64,000 nucleotides of DNA from Trichobilharzia szidati (GCA_944472155.2 OX235279.1:155890199-155954198); one strand, 5' to 3'. Counted from the first letter of the stretch, positions 20,917-34,383 are shown. Numbers and translations: made by a program. Notes: generated by a model not told the origin, from the letters alone.

Positions 20917-22048
20917 ACTCCTTTACCTCGCTATACCAGAAATAATGCTGGTGAAGAGGAGAGGTTGGGCATGAGGCTAGCAACCCCATCCTGTAAAATA
21001 AACACTGCCACAGAAACTCCAAGCCACTAGCTTGAAGCCCTAAGTTCCATTGGGGAACGTGGAGGAAAATAAATGGTATTTGTAGTTGGAAAACGGTCAA
21101 AAGTGTAAAGTAATAATGACGATGATAGTGTTGATAATATCAATAGCTAAGATTGTTGGATGATTGTAAATAGTGTCAGCATAAAGTACAAATAGGAGAA
21201 GATTGAAGAGCAATGTGTTTTGCTTTCTAGGTGTGTCAGCTGTCATTCATTCAAGGTGCAAACTGACGCAATCAGTTCTACTCTTCGTTTGCTGAATGCT
21301 GTCGTTGGCCGATGCTTGGCGAGATGGATGACTCATAAGGGGACTGTGGGTAAGATTGGCGTTCGTGATTACACATTTTTGCAACTTATAATTCGTATGT
21401 AAACTTTTAATCAACACAGCATTGTACACTAACAACATATTCGGATGTCATAGTTGGTAAACAATCGGAACTGGGGAACACCGAAGTGATAGTCAAAGTC
21501 ACCAAAAATTGGTGTCATAATCAACGACCTCGGAAAAGAAATGAGTACTCATCAGAAGAGGTAGTTTTTATGAACAAATGTTCAACTGTTTTCCTTACTT
21601 CATTGTTATTTCAACGTATTCAACTGTTTCCCTGATTCCTCTGTTACAGGTGCCCTGCAACGTCAACCAACCTAGTCAGTCCCAGTCAATCACGGTCCCC
21701 GAAATAATATATGAAATCGATATTGTTGACTTTCTTTACCTGTAACTGTTTTGACGAGAGTAATATTCAATTGTATGAAATGTATTATTGCCACACTGCA
21801 CTAGCCTTGTTTTATATCAGTGGAATACAGAGTTGTAAAGATCTTAGAATCTAAGATGAGTATTCATTGCGCTCGTAAATGTGGGAGAATTCAGTTTATT
21901 CGCTAGCAGTTGAGGCCGAAGGTTGGTGAGCCGTTCGTTTGATCAGTGGGAAAACTGGGTGAAAATATTGGAAGTGATTGAAAACTTGGGTGATTTGTTC
22001 GTCCGAGAGGTGAGATAAATGGGCGAAAACGTTGGAATAGACGTGGAA

Positions 22049-23040
22049 TAAATGGGAAGAGTGGCTAATTACTCACTTCTGGAGGTGGGAGATATGGGTG
22101 AGAGTGTGGGGTGTGTGGGCGAAGTGGGTAGATTCTGCTGCGCATTTCGCTCACGTCTTCACCAATCGAAATCGCCCATTCAGCCCAGCCGAGATTTTAC
22201 CTGCTTTGCCCCTATATGCATTCTCTGACAGCCAGGAGGAGATGAAAAGGAGCCAATTATTTTCCGGTTATATAGTAGGTTGTTAGTCTCACGCCGTACA
22301 CCACCTCTATGACAAAGGAAGGGGGCGGTCCGAATACGGTGTAGTGGAGATTGTGTACTTGGTTGTGCGAGAATATAATCCCTCACAATGACTTGTAGTC
22401 CCACGTGGTAAGATTAGAGTTGTGAATGAAGAGGGTGCTGAGACTTAGAGAGTGTGTGTTTGAACCACTTCTCAGCTGTGTTCAGGTGTCTGTCACCTAC
22501 AATAATAACGAGCTGACTTGGTGGCACACCACCTGGCCTAAATACAACCCTTCACACAGTTGGAGATATGATATAGTCTTTTTTGAGTAGCCCAGGTAAG
22601 ACTAAGGGGGAGCAATGAAGTACAGTAGGTGAGATTCAAGGGTCAAGAAACTGTGAGTGTTGAGGTTGACTGATTCTTACCTTCTTCAGGCAGCAGGCTG
22701 GACGGGACATTTCCCTTGAAATCGGTAAGATACGACGTTTGTGCCTGAAGTTGAAGCAAACTGTCTGATGTTTAGAAGTATTTAAGGTGAGACCATTTAG
22801 CTTAGATCATCACCGCTGCCTTATATCCGACAAAAGGCCATTAAGATTGGAACGAGCCAAGTGAGATGTAACAGATTTGAAAGGTCATCCAGCGAGGGAT
22901 CTGCAGTCGTTAGTTGAAAGTCGTAGGTGATTAGTAGACAGTATATGATTGAATGTAACAGTGTAGGGAGGAGTAGAGGAGCATGATTATGATATAAACT
23001 AGATGAACTGCACACCAGAGGACGGCGGCAGCGAGTTTGA
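22049..23040. other. Single-copy stretch between the two palindromes
   Basis: GC-richer and not duplicated elsewhere in the window as far as I can see. Short open frames only; no recognised motif. Confidence 0.5.
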
Positions 23041-23880
23041 GAAGCCGTAACTTATGATGAATGATCAGACTGAAGTGGTCGGGGGAGATGTGACAAACGC
23101 AGTGAAGGATTTAAAAGGTGAAGGGTATGTTTCACCAAAAGCACACGGAAACCTAACTCTCAGGGGGGACAGCGTTTCACACAAGTACGGTTGTCTGCCG
23201 AAAGAGCATAAATCAGGAGTTCCCTCATGTCCCATATGAGACATGTCTCAATCACTTGGTGACCAGACGTCAAAGTGGCCGATACAGCCAATTCAACCCT
23301 TGCATGACCAGTTAGTGAAGCGTAGTGTCACGATCGCCCTCCAGTTTATTGAGTGGCCATGGGATCCTGACTAGGACCTATTTTCGCTAACTTATTTCTA
23401 GCAAAACCAGAGAACAGTCCGCTGAAAGATGAGATAGCAAGAATAGGAATGAATTGTCGTTACATGGATGGATGACACTCTTGTTGTGTGCGATGAAGGG
23501 TTACGTACACGTGATTTGATTGTGAGCCACTTCAACAGTACTCACCCAACAGTCCATTTCACCTGCGAAGGAGAATACAACGACACCCTGCTGCAGTTCC
23601 TCGTCGTTTTACTAACGAAGGAGAGATTCTACCGCAATGTTTAGCCAAAGCGATAAAGAAAACCCTACTCTTCGTATCTCTTCATATCCTTCAGTAGCCG
23701 TCCAGTGTTCACCCAGAAACGGAAAGACGCCTTAAGCTCTTCTTCGCGCGTATACCTTCCCAGGGGCAGCAGTTCTCCTGATGTTCAGGAAATTGTAGAA
23801 AAATATAGTCGAAAAGCCTGCACCAGAAATCTTAGCCAAGAATGGCGGTTATAATAGATAAATTAATGAATTTATTCTCA
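23041..23880 (+). pseudogene. PLE reverse transcriptase relic (family 4)
   Basis: The first frame reads LKGEGYVSPKAHGNLTLRG then KYGCLPKEHKSGVPSCPI, the N-terminal RT part of PLEs (normally YGLPKIHK.GVPLRPI). After shifts, MDDTLVVCDEGLRTRDLIV (motif C, normally YVDD) and STHPTVHFTCEGEYNDTLLQF (motif D) follow at about 23467-23610, then a tail to about 23850. Motif B' is only a trace. The part from 23354 is mirrored at 59484-59990. Confidence 0.78.
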
Positions 23881-24515
23881 TAGTACAGTACATGAGGGAC
23901 GCCATATAATTCAATCACAATTTACAGGCAGTAGCAAGATATGCTTTACATGTTCGCTGGAGATTACACATACACTTGATAAATGTTAATCCCAGTAGTA
24001 TAAAACAGCCTTTCCACTTATATACAATCATTTCTGTGCACAGTTGGAAAAATTTGCTAGATTATCAGTGAGTGCAACACATCAGGAAATACAGGAATAT
24101 TGTCTTCGCATTAACAGAAAAACCAGGTCTTTGGTGGATGGATTATAAGTGCCTGGGAAAAAAAATAAAGCTTGAAGTCAACTTTCATATATAACTTTGT
24201 TGTGTACAGAATCCTTGAATTATAGTTCATTGGTGTGTTATTTTGAAATCAGTGATCTGCAATGTCATTGTTGGGAGTAAATATACAAAAGCTTTGGACG
24301 CATTGATTAATGGATTTCTACTGCTCGTGGGTATTTTCTTAGCGTGAGGAAGGTTTATGAATTTCAGCTGTTCCGACAGGAGTTGAGAATATTAACTGCT
24401 GAGCAATATTATGGATATAAGTTCATCACGTTATCTTAGGAAAGGTGGGTTGTAGTTGGTGAGGTATATATGGTGCCCAACGAGCGTACATCTATCCATG
24501 TGATGTTGTGGTGAG
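23881..24515. other. No recognisable gene (left arm)
   Basis: AT-rich; mirrored at 58829-59463. The empty target of the Gypsy insertion lies here, at 24514-24517. Confidence 0.6.
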
Positions 24516-24689
24516 TTATACCTTTTTCATGTTGTCGGTTTGTGTCCATTTTATTTCACTTATTGTGTTGAGTAGAAGTTTTACAAACGAAATTTCTTGT
24601 CTGTTTGAGGGCACGTATCTTAACCGTTAATGTTTTATCTAGAATTATAAATATAGGCAAAAACAACAGGTGTAGTATTTAAGCTTATA

Positions 24690-27645
24690 CATTAAATGGA
24701 CCTATAATTTCGGAGGCTCTCAGATAGGAACTAGAACTACTATCGTTTGCAAACTCTTGTAGTTTGTCATTAAGCACCTTTTCGAAGGAGGCCAATGTAC
24801 CTGCTTGACGCATTTCCATTGGTAGTTTATTCCGTATCTGTGCGTACCTAATCAAGTAAAACTTTGGCCTGTTGGCTGTTTTACATTGTTCGATAGCTAC
24901 TGTATCCTTAGTGTGTCTTAGCTTGTAGCCATTGTCATCTGAAAGTCGAGTGCCATTAGTAGAGGTAAAAACTAAGTGGTTTAGAAGCCTATAGTAAAGT
25001 GTTAAGTTTAGTCTCAGGCGTCTTAGCCATAGTGTTTCTAGTCCTAGGGTATCACATCTAGTGGAGTAGTTCGCACCATTTTCGGGTTCCGAGTAATTTT
25101 AACGTGAAGTACCTCTGCACTCCCTCGACTTTCAATTTGTCCTCTATGCGTACACTACTATACACGAATGAACAGTAATCAAATAAAGGATGCACACAAA
25201 CCTTGTACAACAGAATTCCAGACTCATTTCTGTAGAAGTTCCTGAGTAGAAAGCCGATAAGTCTGCGTGACTTTGACACTTGTTTGGAGATATGTTCAGA
25301 AAATGATAAGCCGTGTGAATATTTCAGCCCTAGGTCCAGTACAGATTCCAGTCGTAGAAGTGCATGGCCTTGAATTGTCAGGTCAAGTCCTAAGTTGTTG
25401 CAACCTATGCAGAGCCAGCCACATTTTTCGACATTAAATTGGAGATTCCAGGTGTCACACCATCTATCCATTTTTTCTAATTCTTGCTGTATGGCGTTTA
25501 CTGTTATTCCAAGATCTGTGTTCTTGCATTTATAGGTCACTTTTAAGTCGTCTGCATAAAGTATTGGTTTACCTACACTAAAGCATTCACAGATATTGTT
25601 TACATATATTATGAATACACTTCCCTGGATTACACCACTACTTACTGGTTTAGGCCTTGAGATTATCGAGCCAACTTTCCTTGTCTGACTTCGGTCACAG
25701 AGAAATGATTTTATCTAGCTCAGGAGAGGGTCACATATCCCTAGTGAGCATAACCTGCTGACTAGCAGATTATGGGGAACTCTGTGGAAGGCTTTTGTTA
25801 CATCGAAATATAGCACAATTACTAGTTCTCTGTTGTCCCTACTTCGTGTAACTTCGTTGAAAAAGTCTATGTGACAGGTCACACATGATCTCTTTTTGAG
25901 GAATCCGTGTTGTGATGGATTGATAAGTTCATGTTCTAGTAGGTTGTCTGACACTTGGTCTTTAACCACTTTCTCCATTATTCGTGATATTACCGGTGTT
26001 ATATTGATAGGTCTATAGTTGCATGCACTGGTTTTGGCCCCTGCTTTGTGCTTAGGTAATATGTATGTGGTTCTCCACACTTCAGGATAAGTTCCAGTTT
26101 CCAGCGAGAGAGTAAATATTCTAAGTAACAAGGCTACCATTTCCGTGCTACCATTTTTGTATATGACAGATGGTATGTCGTCTGTTCCAGTACTACCATT
26201 AGACTTCAATAGTCTCAATCGCTGAGTCTATATTTTGTATATTAAAGTCTTTTCGTCTAATTTGTGGTTACTTTTGCAGGTCATTTGGAAATTTGGGGTC
26301 GGGTGCACTCTGGTGTCATTGCAAAACCACTCACTGAGGAGTTCACTCATAACCTGGGGATCATTGTATATTATACCCTAATGTTGCAAGCTGCTTACAT
26401 AATTGTCTTTACTGCTTTTTAGACGTTTCTGCAATATCCTACAAAGTTCCTGAGTTTTGGTGTTACCCACAAGTGCTTTTTTCTCTTCAAGTTGTGATAT
26501 CATTTTGTGTTTCTCTTCAAGCAGTTTAAGAGTTTCATGTATTTGGTTTAACGCATTAAATTCCTTAAATACATGGTATTTCCTTTTCAATTTCTTTAGT
26601 TTTAGTCGCGTTTTGCGGTCTATAAATGGAGTTTGTGTCTTTAGAGCAGATTTTAGGGGCGCGATTGTATCTCTTGCTGAGCCAATTGTTTTGTAGAAAA
26701 TCTCAAGTGATACTTCTAAGTTATTGTTGATGAAGTATTCTTCCCAGTCAGAACTTCTCAACAGATCTGATAGGAATTCCCAATCAGCATTCTCATAGTC
26801 CCTATATTGATAGTGCACCGGGGAATTTTTAGGTGTGTATTTAGTTGTTAGTCGGAGGGGTAGCGTGCAGTATAATATGTTGTGATCACTGTTATCGAGT
26901 TTATTTCCTACCTCTATCGAGATGGGCTCTATTTCATAACAGAGGATTAAGTCAAGAGTATTTTTGTTTCTTGTAGGGAGGCGTACGCACTGCTTCCATC
27001 CGCCTACGTCTATAGCTTGTAGTAGCTCGTCATGGATTCTAGGTCCTGTACATGTATCCCAGTTTACTCCAGGTAAGTTGAAATCGCCACAGACTACTTT
27101 GTAGTCAAAGTCCAGCGTAGCTACATGCTCTAGTATTTCTCCAATAGTTATACCAGTCATTCCAGGGCTATTAGGAGGTCTGTATATACATCCCACGAGA
27201 ATTTTATTTTCGTTTGTGTGGATGCTTATCCACTTAGATTCTGGTAGTTTCTCAGTAGTTGGGTTATTAAAAGTATTGGAGTTAGTGGATTTAGAGGCAT
27301 ATATTAAGCACCCGCCTCCTCTTTCGTCAGCTCTATCGTTCCTATAGATGTCGTAGTTGTCTATTACTAGCTTTGTGTCAGGTATATCAGTAGTAAGCCA
27401 GGTTCCATTCACCATCAATAGTGTTGGTCGTTCTATGTATGCCAGTTAGCGAAGCGATGTTATTTTATTAAGGAGAGATCTAGCATTCAGGAGCATAATC
27501 GTTAGTAAACCAGAGTTATTGGAGGAGAGGTTAACATGGTTACTTGTTACTATTCCTACGTTATGTTTGAAGGGGCTCTGAGGTGAGACAGAGTCAGTGT
27601 GCGTACTATTTCCTGGATGAATTGTGCAGCGAGTGAGGCTATTGT
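24690..27645 (-). pseudogene. Jockey/CR1-type non-LTR element: endonuclease + reverse transcriptase (nearly complete, inactivated)
   Basis: Reading leftwards from 27645: a leader (HTDSVSPQSPF...), APE endonuclease starting LLNARSLLNKI at about 27500 (in-frame TAA near 27447), ILVGCIYRPPNSPGM, VVCGDFNLPGVNWD and the SDHNILY catalytic box (to 26378). The RT follows: GSTGTDDIPSVIYKN, NYRPINITPVISRIMEKVV, QHGFLKKRSC, YFDVTKAFHRVPH (26218-25715), one in-frame TAG at 25717-25715, then SGVIQGSV, YADDLK (motif C, about 25550) and the C-terminus to about 25058, and after a shift NLTLYYRLLNHL...KFYLIRYAQIRNKLP to about 24700. The 3' tail runs to about 24525. A frameshift separates endonuclease and RT near 26220. 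Few lesions, so it is a young relic. Confidence 0.88.
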
Positions 27646-28745
27646 TTGCTGTATCCGAAAATAATCCTGTTGCATATTTTGACTTTTAGCGTCCATGATG
27701 AGTGGTCATTGCGAGAAGCTAGAGTAGGAGGCACTATGCGTCACTTGACTTGTGATCAAGTTGAAGTGGGACGAATTGAAGATGTTGTCTGTCAATTAAG
27801 GCACTCAGGCATAACCCAACCACTCCTCTTACAGTTTATCAACTCGTGTATTTTACCTATTCTTCTTTACTGTTCACCCGTATTCTTTCCTGGATTGTTT
27901 AAAAAAGACTATGTCATACTTCGTAGAACTCTGAAGACTGTCAGTAGGACGAGTAGTATCCCATTGGGCCATATCGTTGACATTGTCACTGACAGGCACT
28001 TGATGTCATGCAACAAATTTGCTAAAGGGATTTTGTCATACTGTGAGCACCCACTCTACCCCCAGCTCCAACCTTGTGTCTCCTCAGGTAAAACAACAAA
28101 TCTTTTCAGAAGACTTTATGCACGTACGTTTAAGTATGAAAATTCCACTATACCATATTTGGCACGTACTTAATGTGATGAAAATAGCGTATGGTATGAA
28201 CTAACTAACCTTCTTTGCACTATTAAATAAACCATTTCCTCCACCCTTACAACACCAAACTTTATTGTTATTGTATTTCTTATAATTATAATCCTTTCAA
28301 TTTTTTCGTTTTGTTAATTTTTTTTCATAAGTGTGAACATAATTTAAGCTGTATTATAACTGTTAATTTCGTATTTCCCCTCACTATACTATATCAACAG
28401 AACATTAGATCCAATAATCTATAACATGCTAAAGTTTCCAAACTGAATCGACAATACCATTTGAAACAAACTCACAGTTATTATTATTATTATTATTATT
28501 ACAATTATAATATTTAATATTCTCCATTCGTGCTTCGAATATTTTTGACTATATATCGTCAACGGAGACAAATTCCTCTGATTAATTTTGTTTTAATTTT
28601 TAAATTTACTTATATTTTAAGTAAATCAGATGCAATATCGTGATAAATGCTGAGAATTCCATTCTGTATTATAAGTACTGTTTCTGGAATAAAGTAGATT
28701 ATTATTATTATTGCTATTATTACTATAATTATTATTATTATTAAG
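27646..28745 (+). pseudogene. Non-LTR (jockey/CR1-like) 3' fragment with ATT tail
   Basis: The frame to 28173 reads QPLLLQFINSCILPILLYCSPVFFP, then HPLYPQLQPCVSS and STIPYLAR, the C-terminal domain after a non-LTR RT. A 3' UTR follows with an internal TTA repeat, TTTCTGGAATAAAGTAGATT and an ATT-triplet tail ending about 28742. It stands head-to-head with the minus-strand element 24690-27645. The 5440-6133 insert and the 37955-38250 fragment have the same tail. Confidence 0.8.
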
Positions 28746-29108
28746 TGGTAGTGGACGTCGTGGTCAACCACTGATTGCAAGCCGAACCGTTGCACACAGG
28801 ACACGTACCAGTTCCTACTTCTGCTAATAACACTTCTACCGGTGATTTTAGACCTTTCCACTTTCTTTGTTCTTGGTGTTACCTACTAATTGATGTTATT
28901 GTTCATCACAGGGTGCAAAGGCAACTTGACCAAATGATGCTCCTCCTGCCTCTGTTCACCAGTCTTCGTATTGTGGTAAGATCTGCACCAAAATGTACAA
29001 ACCAGAATACACCTTCAATTTTCGCTAACAGTTTTGAAATTTTTTCGTCAACTTACTGCTTGATGGAGGATTTTGTGTCACCACTTGTGAGTATGTTCTG
29101 ATTATTCT

Positions 29109-29142
29109 GTGTGTGTGTGTGTGCGTGTGTGTGTGTCTGTGT
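29109..29142. repeat. (GT)n microsatellite
   Basis: L2 counterpart of the CA run in L1 and L3. Confidence 0.9.
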
Positions 29143-29199
29143 ATCAGGTTCACACACGTTTAACGCCCCTGGGGAATCTAGTGGGACGTTCATTATTGT

Positions 29200-29960
29200 T
29201 GTAAGCCGGTATTTCACCAAATCAAGCTTCTTTACTTGAACTCACGTAGTTGTGTGGGAGACTATGGATGGTTGTCATGTGAAGTGGTGACAAACAGTGA
29301 TGTTCGTCAGGGATGCTCACTGTCCCAATTATTTCTTTACTCCCATCTTTGATGTAGTATTGCAGCTCACACTGACTTAAGCGATTTAAGCGTTGACTCG
29401 TTACCAGGGCGCAGCCTTGTCGTCGACTTAGAGTGTGTGGATGATAGCGTCCATGTAGGTGAATATGTTGGCCAAATGTTGAGTCTTCAGAGCACCTTGA
29501 CTAGAAATCTTGGCATGATTCGCTCCTGCCAAATGTAAGATGACTGGACTACACCGACTTCCACGCTATGAATAGGGAGTAAATTGGTATAGCGTCTTGA
29601 CCACTTAAATAAGTTGGGAAGTTCCATCAACCCCAACGGACTGAGTGATGGAGAAATCTCAATAGGCATACAACAGGGTTGTTTGGCACTCAGCATTTTA
29701 TATCATCTTCGTGATAGGCGTGATAGGCATGATACGTGGATATCGATAAAAGGACGTGTTTACTGCTCAGCACTTTGCCTCGTCCTCCCTTATGGCTGAG
29801 ACACATGCCCATGGAAAGTGGAAGACATGAAAAGCCTGGCTAGCTGTCTTTGATCATAGGTGTCTGCGTTCTATTCGCCGTATTCAGTGGTGTAATATTC
29901 AGCTTGGGCATATGGTACTAGGTAAGGAGGATAAGTCAGTCGGTAGCAAGTGAATCCCAT
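29200..29960 (+). pseudogene. RTE-like reverse transcriptase relic (L2)
   Basis: Same relic as 13108-13868, here on the + strand: VVTNSDVRQGCSLSQ (29285), LGSSINPNGLSDGEIS (29614), SIKGRVYCSALCLVLPYGSET, then FDHRCLRSIRRIQWC. Stops and shifts as in L1. Confidence 0.75.
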
Positions 29961-31334
29961 TTCTCCTTATTTGGGTATGTAGTTGATCACTGGAATAAGC
30001 TGACACAGAGCTCCTGTTGTAACAACAGAAGACAAGGGACAGGCAACAGATCCTTTATTATGGATATCAAAGCATATTTATATATTTTCATGTACATTAT
30101 TATAGTTTAATTAAGTAAACAACACAGTCTTCTGATTGGTTGTTTCTCATCTTTCATCTCTTTGTGACTGTTTCTTGAATGTCAGATCATCTATATGTTA
30201 ACTGTATCCGCCTACGCAAAGTCTGCTGTGGTCGGTTTTGAATCAGTCTTGTTCATATTTTCTCACGACAAATCTTGAGAACGTAAATAGTGACGTAAAT
30301 TACTGTCTACCAATTTGGCTAGTAGACAGCTCTCACCACACTGTTACCTACGGAACTGATGACACATGTACACACACAACCAACCACCTATCATAGTTAA
30401 GATTGTCTTAAGTACTCAAATCGCGAGACACCTCATCTAATTCAGACTGGGTAAGGCATCACCAACTTTCACGCATAATATGCACACCTCGCTGCCTCTT
30501 ACTTGAGAAGTTTGTTTCGGGTATATTATTGATAACAACAACAAAACCATAAAGTAACAGTGAATAAATAAATAAACAAATAAATCACTGAACCCATCTT
30601 CCTCATCTTTTCAGAACTCAACGTCTGCTACCACGATACGACCATCAGAGCCTTTCGTAGTGATGAATAGTTAGTTCTGTTGCTTGAAGATGCACATCGA
30701 TTCGTCAGGAAAGAATATTTATTCACGATAACTTCCTAATTGGTTTCTACAGTTGCGTGTCGATAATGATTGAAGAGTTATTGTTATTAATGACATTCAA
30801 CTTTTGGTTAACATTGAATTTCTACTGATGCTTGTTCTGATTCATGTATATGCCTTGAATAGATCTCTTCTAGGACAACAAGCTAATATGGCTTTACTTG
30901 ATGGCGCTAGTCAAATGAATGTTTAATCACCTCATCCATCACACATCCTGTGTGCGGATAAAAGTGCCAAGCACTTTAATTCAAAAGTGTGGCAGATATT
31001 TTGTGATACCCCCTTACACGAATCTATGATGCGCCATTTTATCACAGGGATGGATTATCTGATGCTTGTAAAGAAATCAAGATTGTACTTGTGCCAAAAT
31101 AATCATGTTCAAAGTTTAAGCCACTCACAAGAATGCCTCTATTCTTGTGTAAAATTATGGAAATATACTGATTATCTGACAAATCATGCACTAAATTGTT
31201 CTAAAATTGTTGGCTTGATAATAAAGCTAACTCCTGAGATAGGAGGTTAATCCATGAACATATAGTTCACAGAGGAGCGAAACCTGATCCGGTAGCTTGC
31301 CACTCGCGTCCGGCGCATATGTAGCCCTGATACT

Positions 31335-31799
31335 GTGGAGGATGAGTTAAATCTTTGGAGCAAAATCCTAACAGGAAATAGATTTCCACCACGTTTTATA
31401 TGCAGGAATATACAGCCAAACCGTATGAAATGTGATTTATCATCCGTACCCAAGAAAATACTATACATGAGCTTAGAATTCAAAGGCTACCTAGCTTCCG
31501 ATATCATGAAAAGAAGGATCTCACAGTCCCTGAAAAGAACATCCCCTGCTGCATGTTTGAGAATAGTCTTTACCAGTCGGCCATTACTTTTCAATAGCCT
31601 GAAGGACAAGATCCCACTGTTGACCAACTCTATGTGCATTTATCAATTCACCTGCTCATGTGGAGCTATGTATATCGGTCGTTCGACTCGAGTTTTGTCC
31701 AAAAGGCTGCAAGAACACTGTCCTGCCTGTTTACGAAGAGGTGGAAGTGGAGGAATAATAGGCACGATCATTGAACATCTCTACAGCCTCCGCCTTTAA
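31335..31799 (+). pseudogene. PLE family 2: C-terminal fragment with GIY-YIG core (L2)
   Basis: Same 154-codon frame as 11269-11733 (CIYQFTCSCGAMYIGRSTR). No RT attached. Confidence 0.8.
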
Positions 31800-31924
31800 A
31801 GTCATCTACAAGGCAAACAGTAGTGACTTGATATGATTATGAGCAATAGTTTGTGCTCGAAACGGCATCAGTTAATATTACTGTATAACACTGTGTAATT
31901 TATCAAAATAAAATCTTATCTATA

Positions 31925-32137
31925 ATGGAGTTATACTCTACCACGGTGCCAAAGTTTTATACTTATATCGATAAAACAGTAATTCACCCTAATCACTACA
32001 TACTCGACTCATCTGTATTGCTGAAGCCTTGGCTATCGAAACAGAAAAGCCAGATTTCTGTATACAGAAAAAGTTCGTTCAACCCGTCCAACTTTCATGG
32101 GCTTAATCCCTCTATGCAAAAGTATGGTAATCTCTAA
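31925..32137 (+). pseudogene. PLE family 2: N-terminal leader fragment (L2)
   Basis: Same 70-codon frame as 10931-11143, starting MELYSTTVPKFYTYI. Confidence 0.6.
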
Positions 32138-34002
32138 TCATACTTTGGCTCTACCAAATTTCTCCCTGTGTCAATTCAATCTGTATACTCTTCCTTTATT
32201 GTGTCAATTCTTACCATTACTATTCTCACTTTGAACTGAGCCCGGTATTATTTCACTCGTTCCACTTGTCATTCTAAATCAATTCTGTTTTCCAACGTTA
32301 AATTCTATGCTATCAGATTTCACACAATGTTACGTAACCTTTTTATTTTTATTCGATTCGCCTACTAATCCTACAATTCCATACTCCTTGCAAGTTCTAT
32401 ACATCCTATGAGTTGTTCTATGTATGATATTAATTGTTTTGCCACTTGACGTTTAACTATGATTGAAATCACAAACATTTTAATTGCATTTCATACTACT
32501 GTTTTTACTTCATGTATTCACACCTTTGACTCAATTCCCTCACCCGATATAATTTCTTGAAAATCAAATATATATATACTGTTGTACATCTTGATAATAG
32601 ATTCGTTGGAGAGAGTCTCCTCTCTGAATTGCTTGTCTTAATCGTCTATTTGAGCTGTGAGAAACTGGGCACAATTCTCATTAGCTCGGCCCGAAACAGG
32701 TGGAACGATACTTCGATCTGGCTATCAAACACTACTGGTTGATGTCAATAGTATTCAGGTACTCATCTCAATCAATCAGTAGCATATAATTTGATGCAAT
32801 TCTTCTTGATTACCATTTGTCGTGTCAAGCGGATAGCATAATGATCTGAGTGATTCCTGTTCCAAGAGGAAATTGCGGTGAAATCTCGGCTCCTCTAGTT
32901 GTCTAGGTTTCAAACTGATAGACCAACCACGCGCAAAGTAAACGGTTCAGGTTCACTGTGATTTCTTTGGAGAGACCACAGTAGGCCATCCATCGACTTG
33001 ACACTAGAGTGGTGATAACAAGCACAATTACTGCATTACAATATACTATTTAACAATCCGTTTATCTGATAAGTTCACAATCAAACCGATTGACTGAGCT
33101 ATTCATATTCAAAGGAAGAACATCTATCGCCACAAGTACTCACCTACTGTGAAACCAGCAAGAATCTGCAGTAACACTCAAGGATTGTACAAGAAAATAG
33201 TGTTATGCAATTATGAACGGTTTATCAATTACCAATAAACTATTATCATTATTATTGATTATTAGGAGAACAAAGTGTGATTTATAAAAAGCATTAGTAA
33301 AATAGAACCAGACCATTACGGAGAAAATAACCGGTCCTTTGGCCCTACTTATTACATTGTCTAGTTTTACTAGAAACAGAACAGCAGACGATTCGATAAG
33401 CACGAGTAGTTAATTGAAACGTGTGGACAAAACAGAAAAACGGTTGAAGAAAGTTATGTACATTGTCGTTACTCCCTATTCTTCGCACTCCCGGTGTATT
33501 TTAACTGCTTCCACGACTGCCCATAAGTTTTCCTTTCCTCCTCACTAACTAACTCCATCTTGACACCCACACGTTCAACTCGCTGTTTCCCACTCAGAGG
33601 CTGGGTTGTGATGGATTTAAGGATGTGAGACATGTGAATACTTCTGCAAGTTATCGGTAGTGCTGGTGATAAGCCACACTTTACCAGCTATTTACTAAAC
33701 GTCGCTTACCTAATTACCCAATAAATTAGTACTCCACCTAACCTGTAAGTACTCATGACAAAACAAAAATCATTTAGATTTAGTGAACTGGAAATGTGCT
33801 CTCGTGGGCAGTATATTTTGAGTAAAATAAAACCTCAGGATTATTCAGGGGAAAAGATGTAGAACTTATCTAACGAGCATGGCTGCATTACAGAGTCAAA
33901 GGATGTGCGTGTTAACAGCACGACGGAAGAGCACAAAATGGCGTTGGAACCAGTCCGAATATGTACACGTTGAAACAAATTCTTCAAACATTGGAAATTG
34001 CA

Positions 34003-34383
34003 ATACACACGCTTTTTACCGTCATCATTCATATCACCAACCAGGATTTTGATGTCACCATTCGGGTTCCTATCCACTGCTGTCTGCATTTGTCAATAGA
34101 AATCTCTCTTCTTCTCTTGGTCTCCGTTGTTTGTGGGCACGTAGCTTTGGATAATTGTAACTTCCCTTTGTTTTGAGTTGAATCTTGCTTTCAATATCCT
34201 GAGGGAGATTGCCTCCAACTGCGTGAAAGCTTTGGTTGCTGTTTCTGACATCATGATAGCAACTCAGTCAGTGTGTTCGCGGTTGTCGCTTGGGTGACTG
34301 GGTGAGATTGTTGACTCTCTAATTACCAATTGGGGGAAGTCCACTGCCATTCCACCGTCTCTCACAGATTCCTAGCACATTTA
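34003..34383 (-). pseudogene. RTE-type APE endonuclease relic (L2)
   Basis: Complement of 8685-9065 with the GDIKILVGDMND block. Confidence 0.7.

Larger units (their letters stand above)
14145..22048. repeat. Giant palindrome 1 (7.9 kb, arms about 3.95 kb)
   Basis: Position x on the left equals the complement of position 36193 minus x on the right over the whole span (for example 14145/22048, 15277/20916, 16495/19698, 17795/18398). Arms meet at 18096/18097 with at most about 20 nt unpaired; even the core AATAT...ATATT pairs. Only scattered mismatches were seen (for example near 16604/19589 and 17106/19087). Arms contain a non-LTR RT relic, two tRNA-like SINE heads and a candidate LTR remnant. 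Confidence 0.93.
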
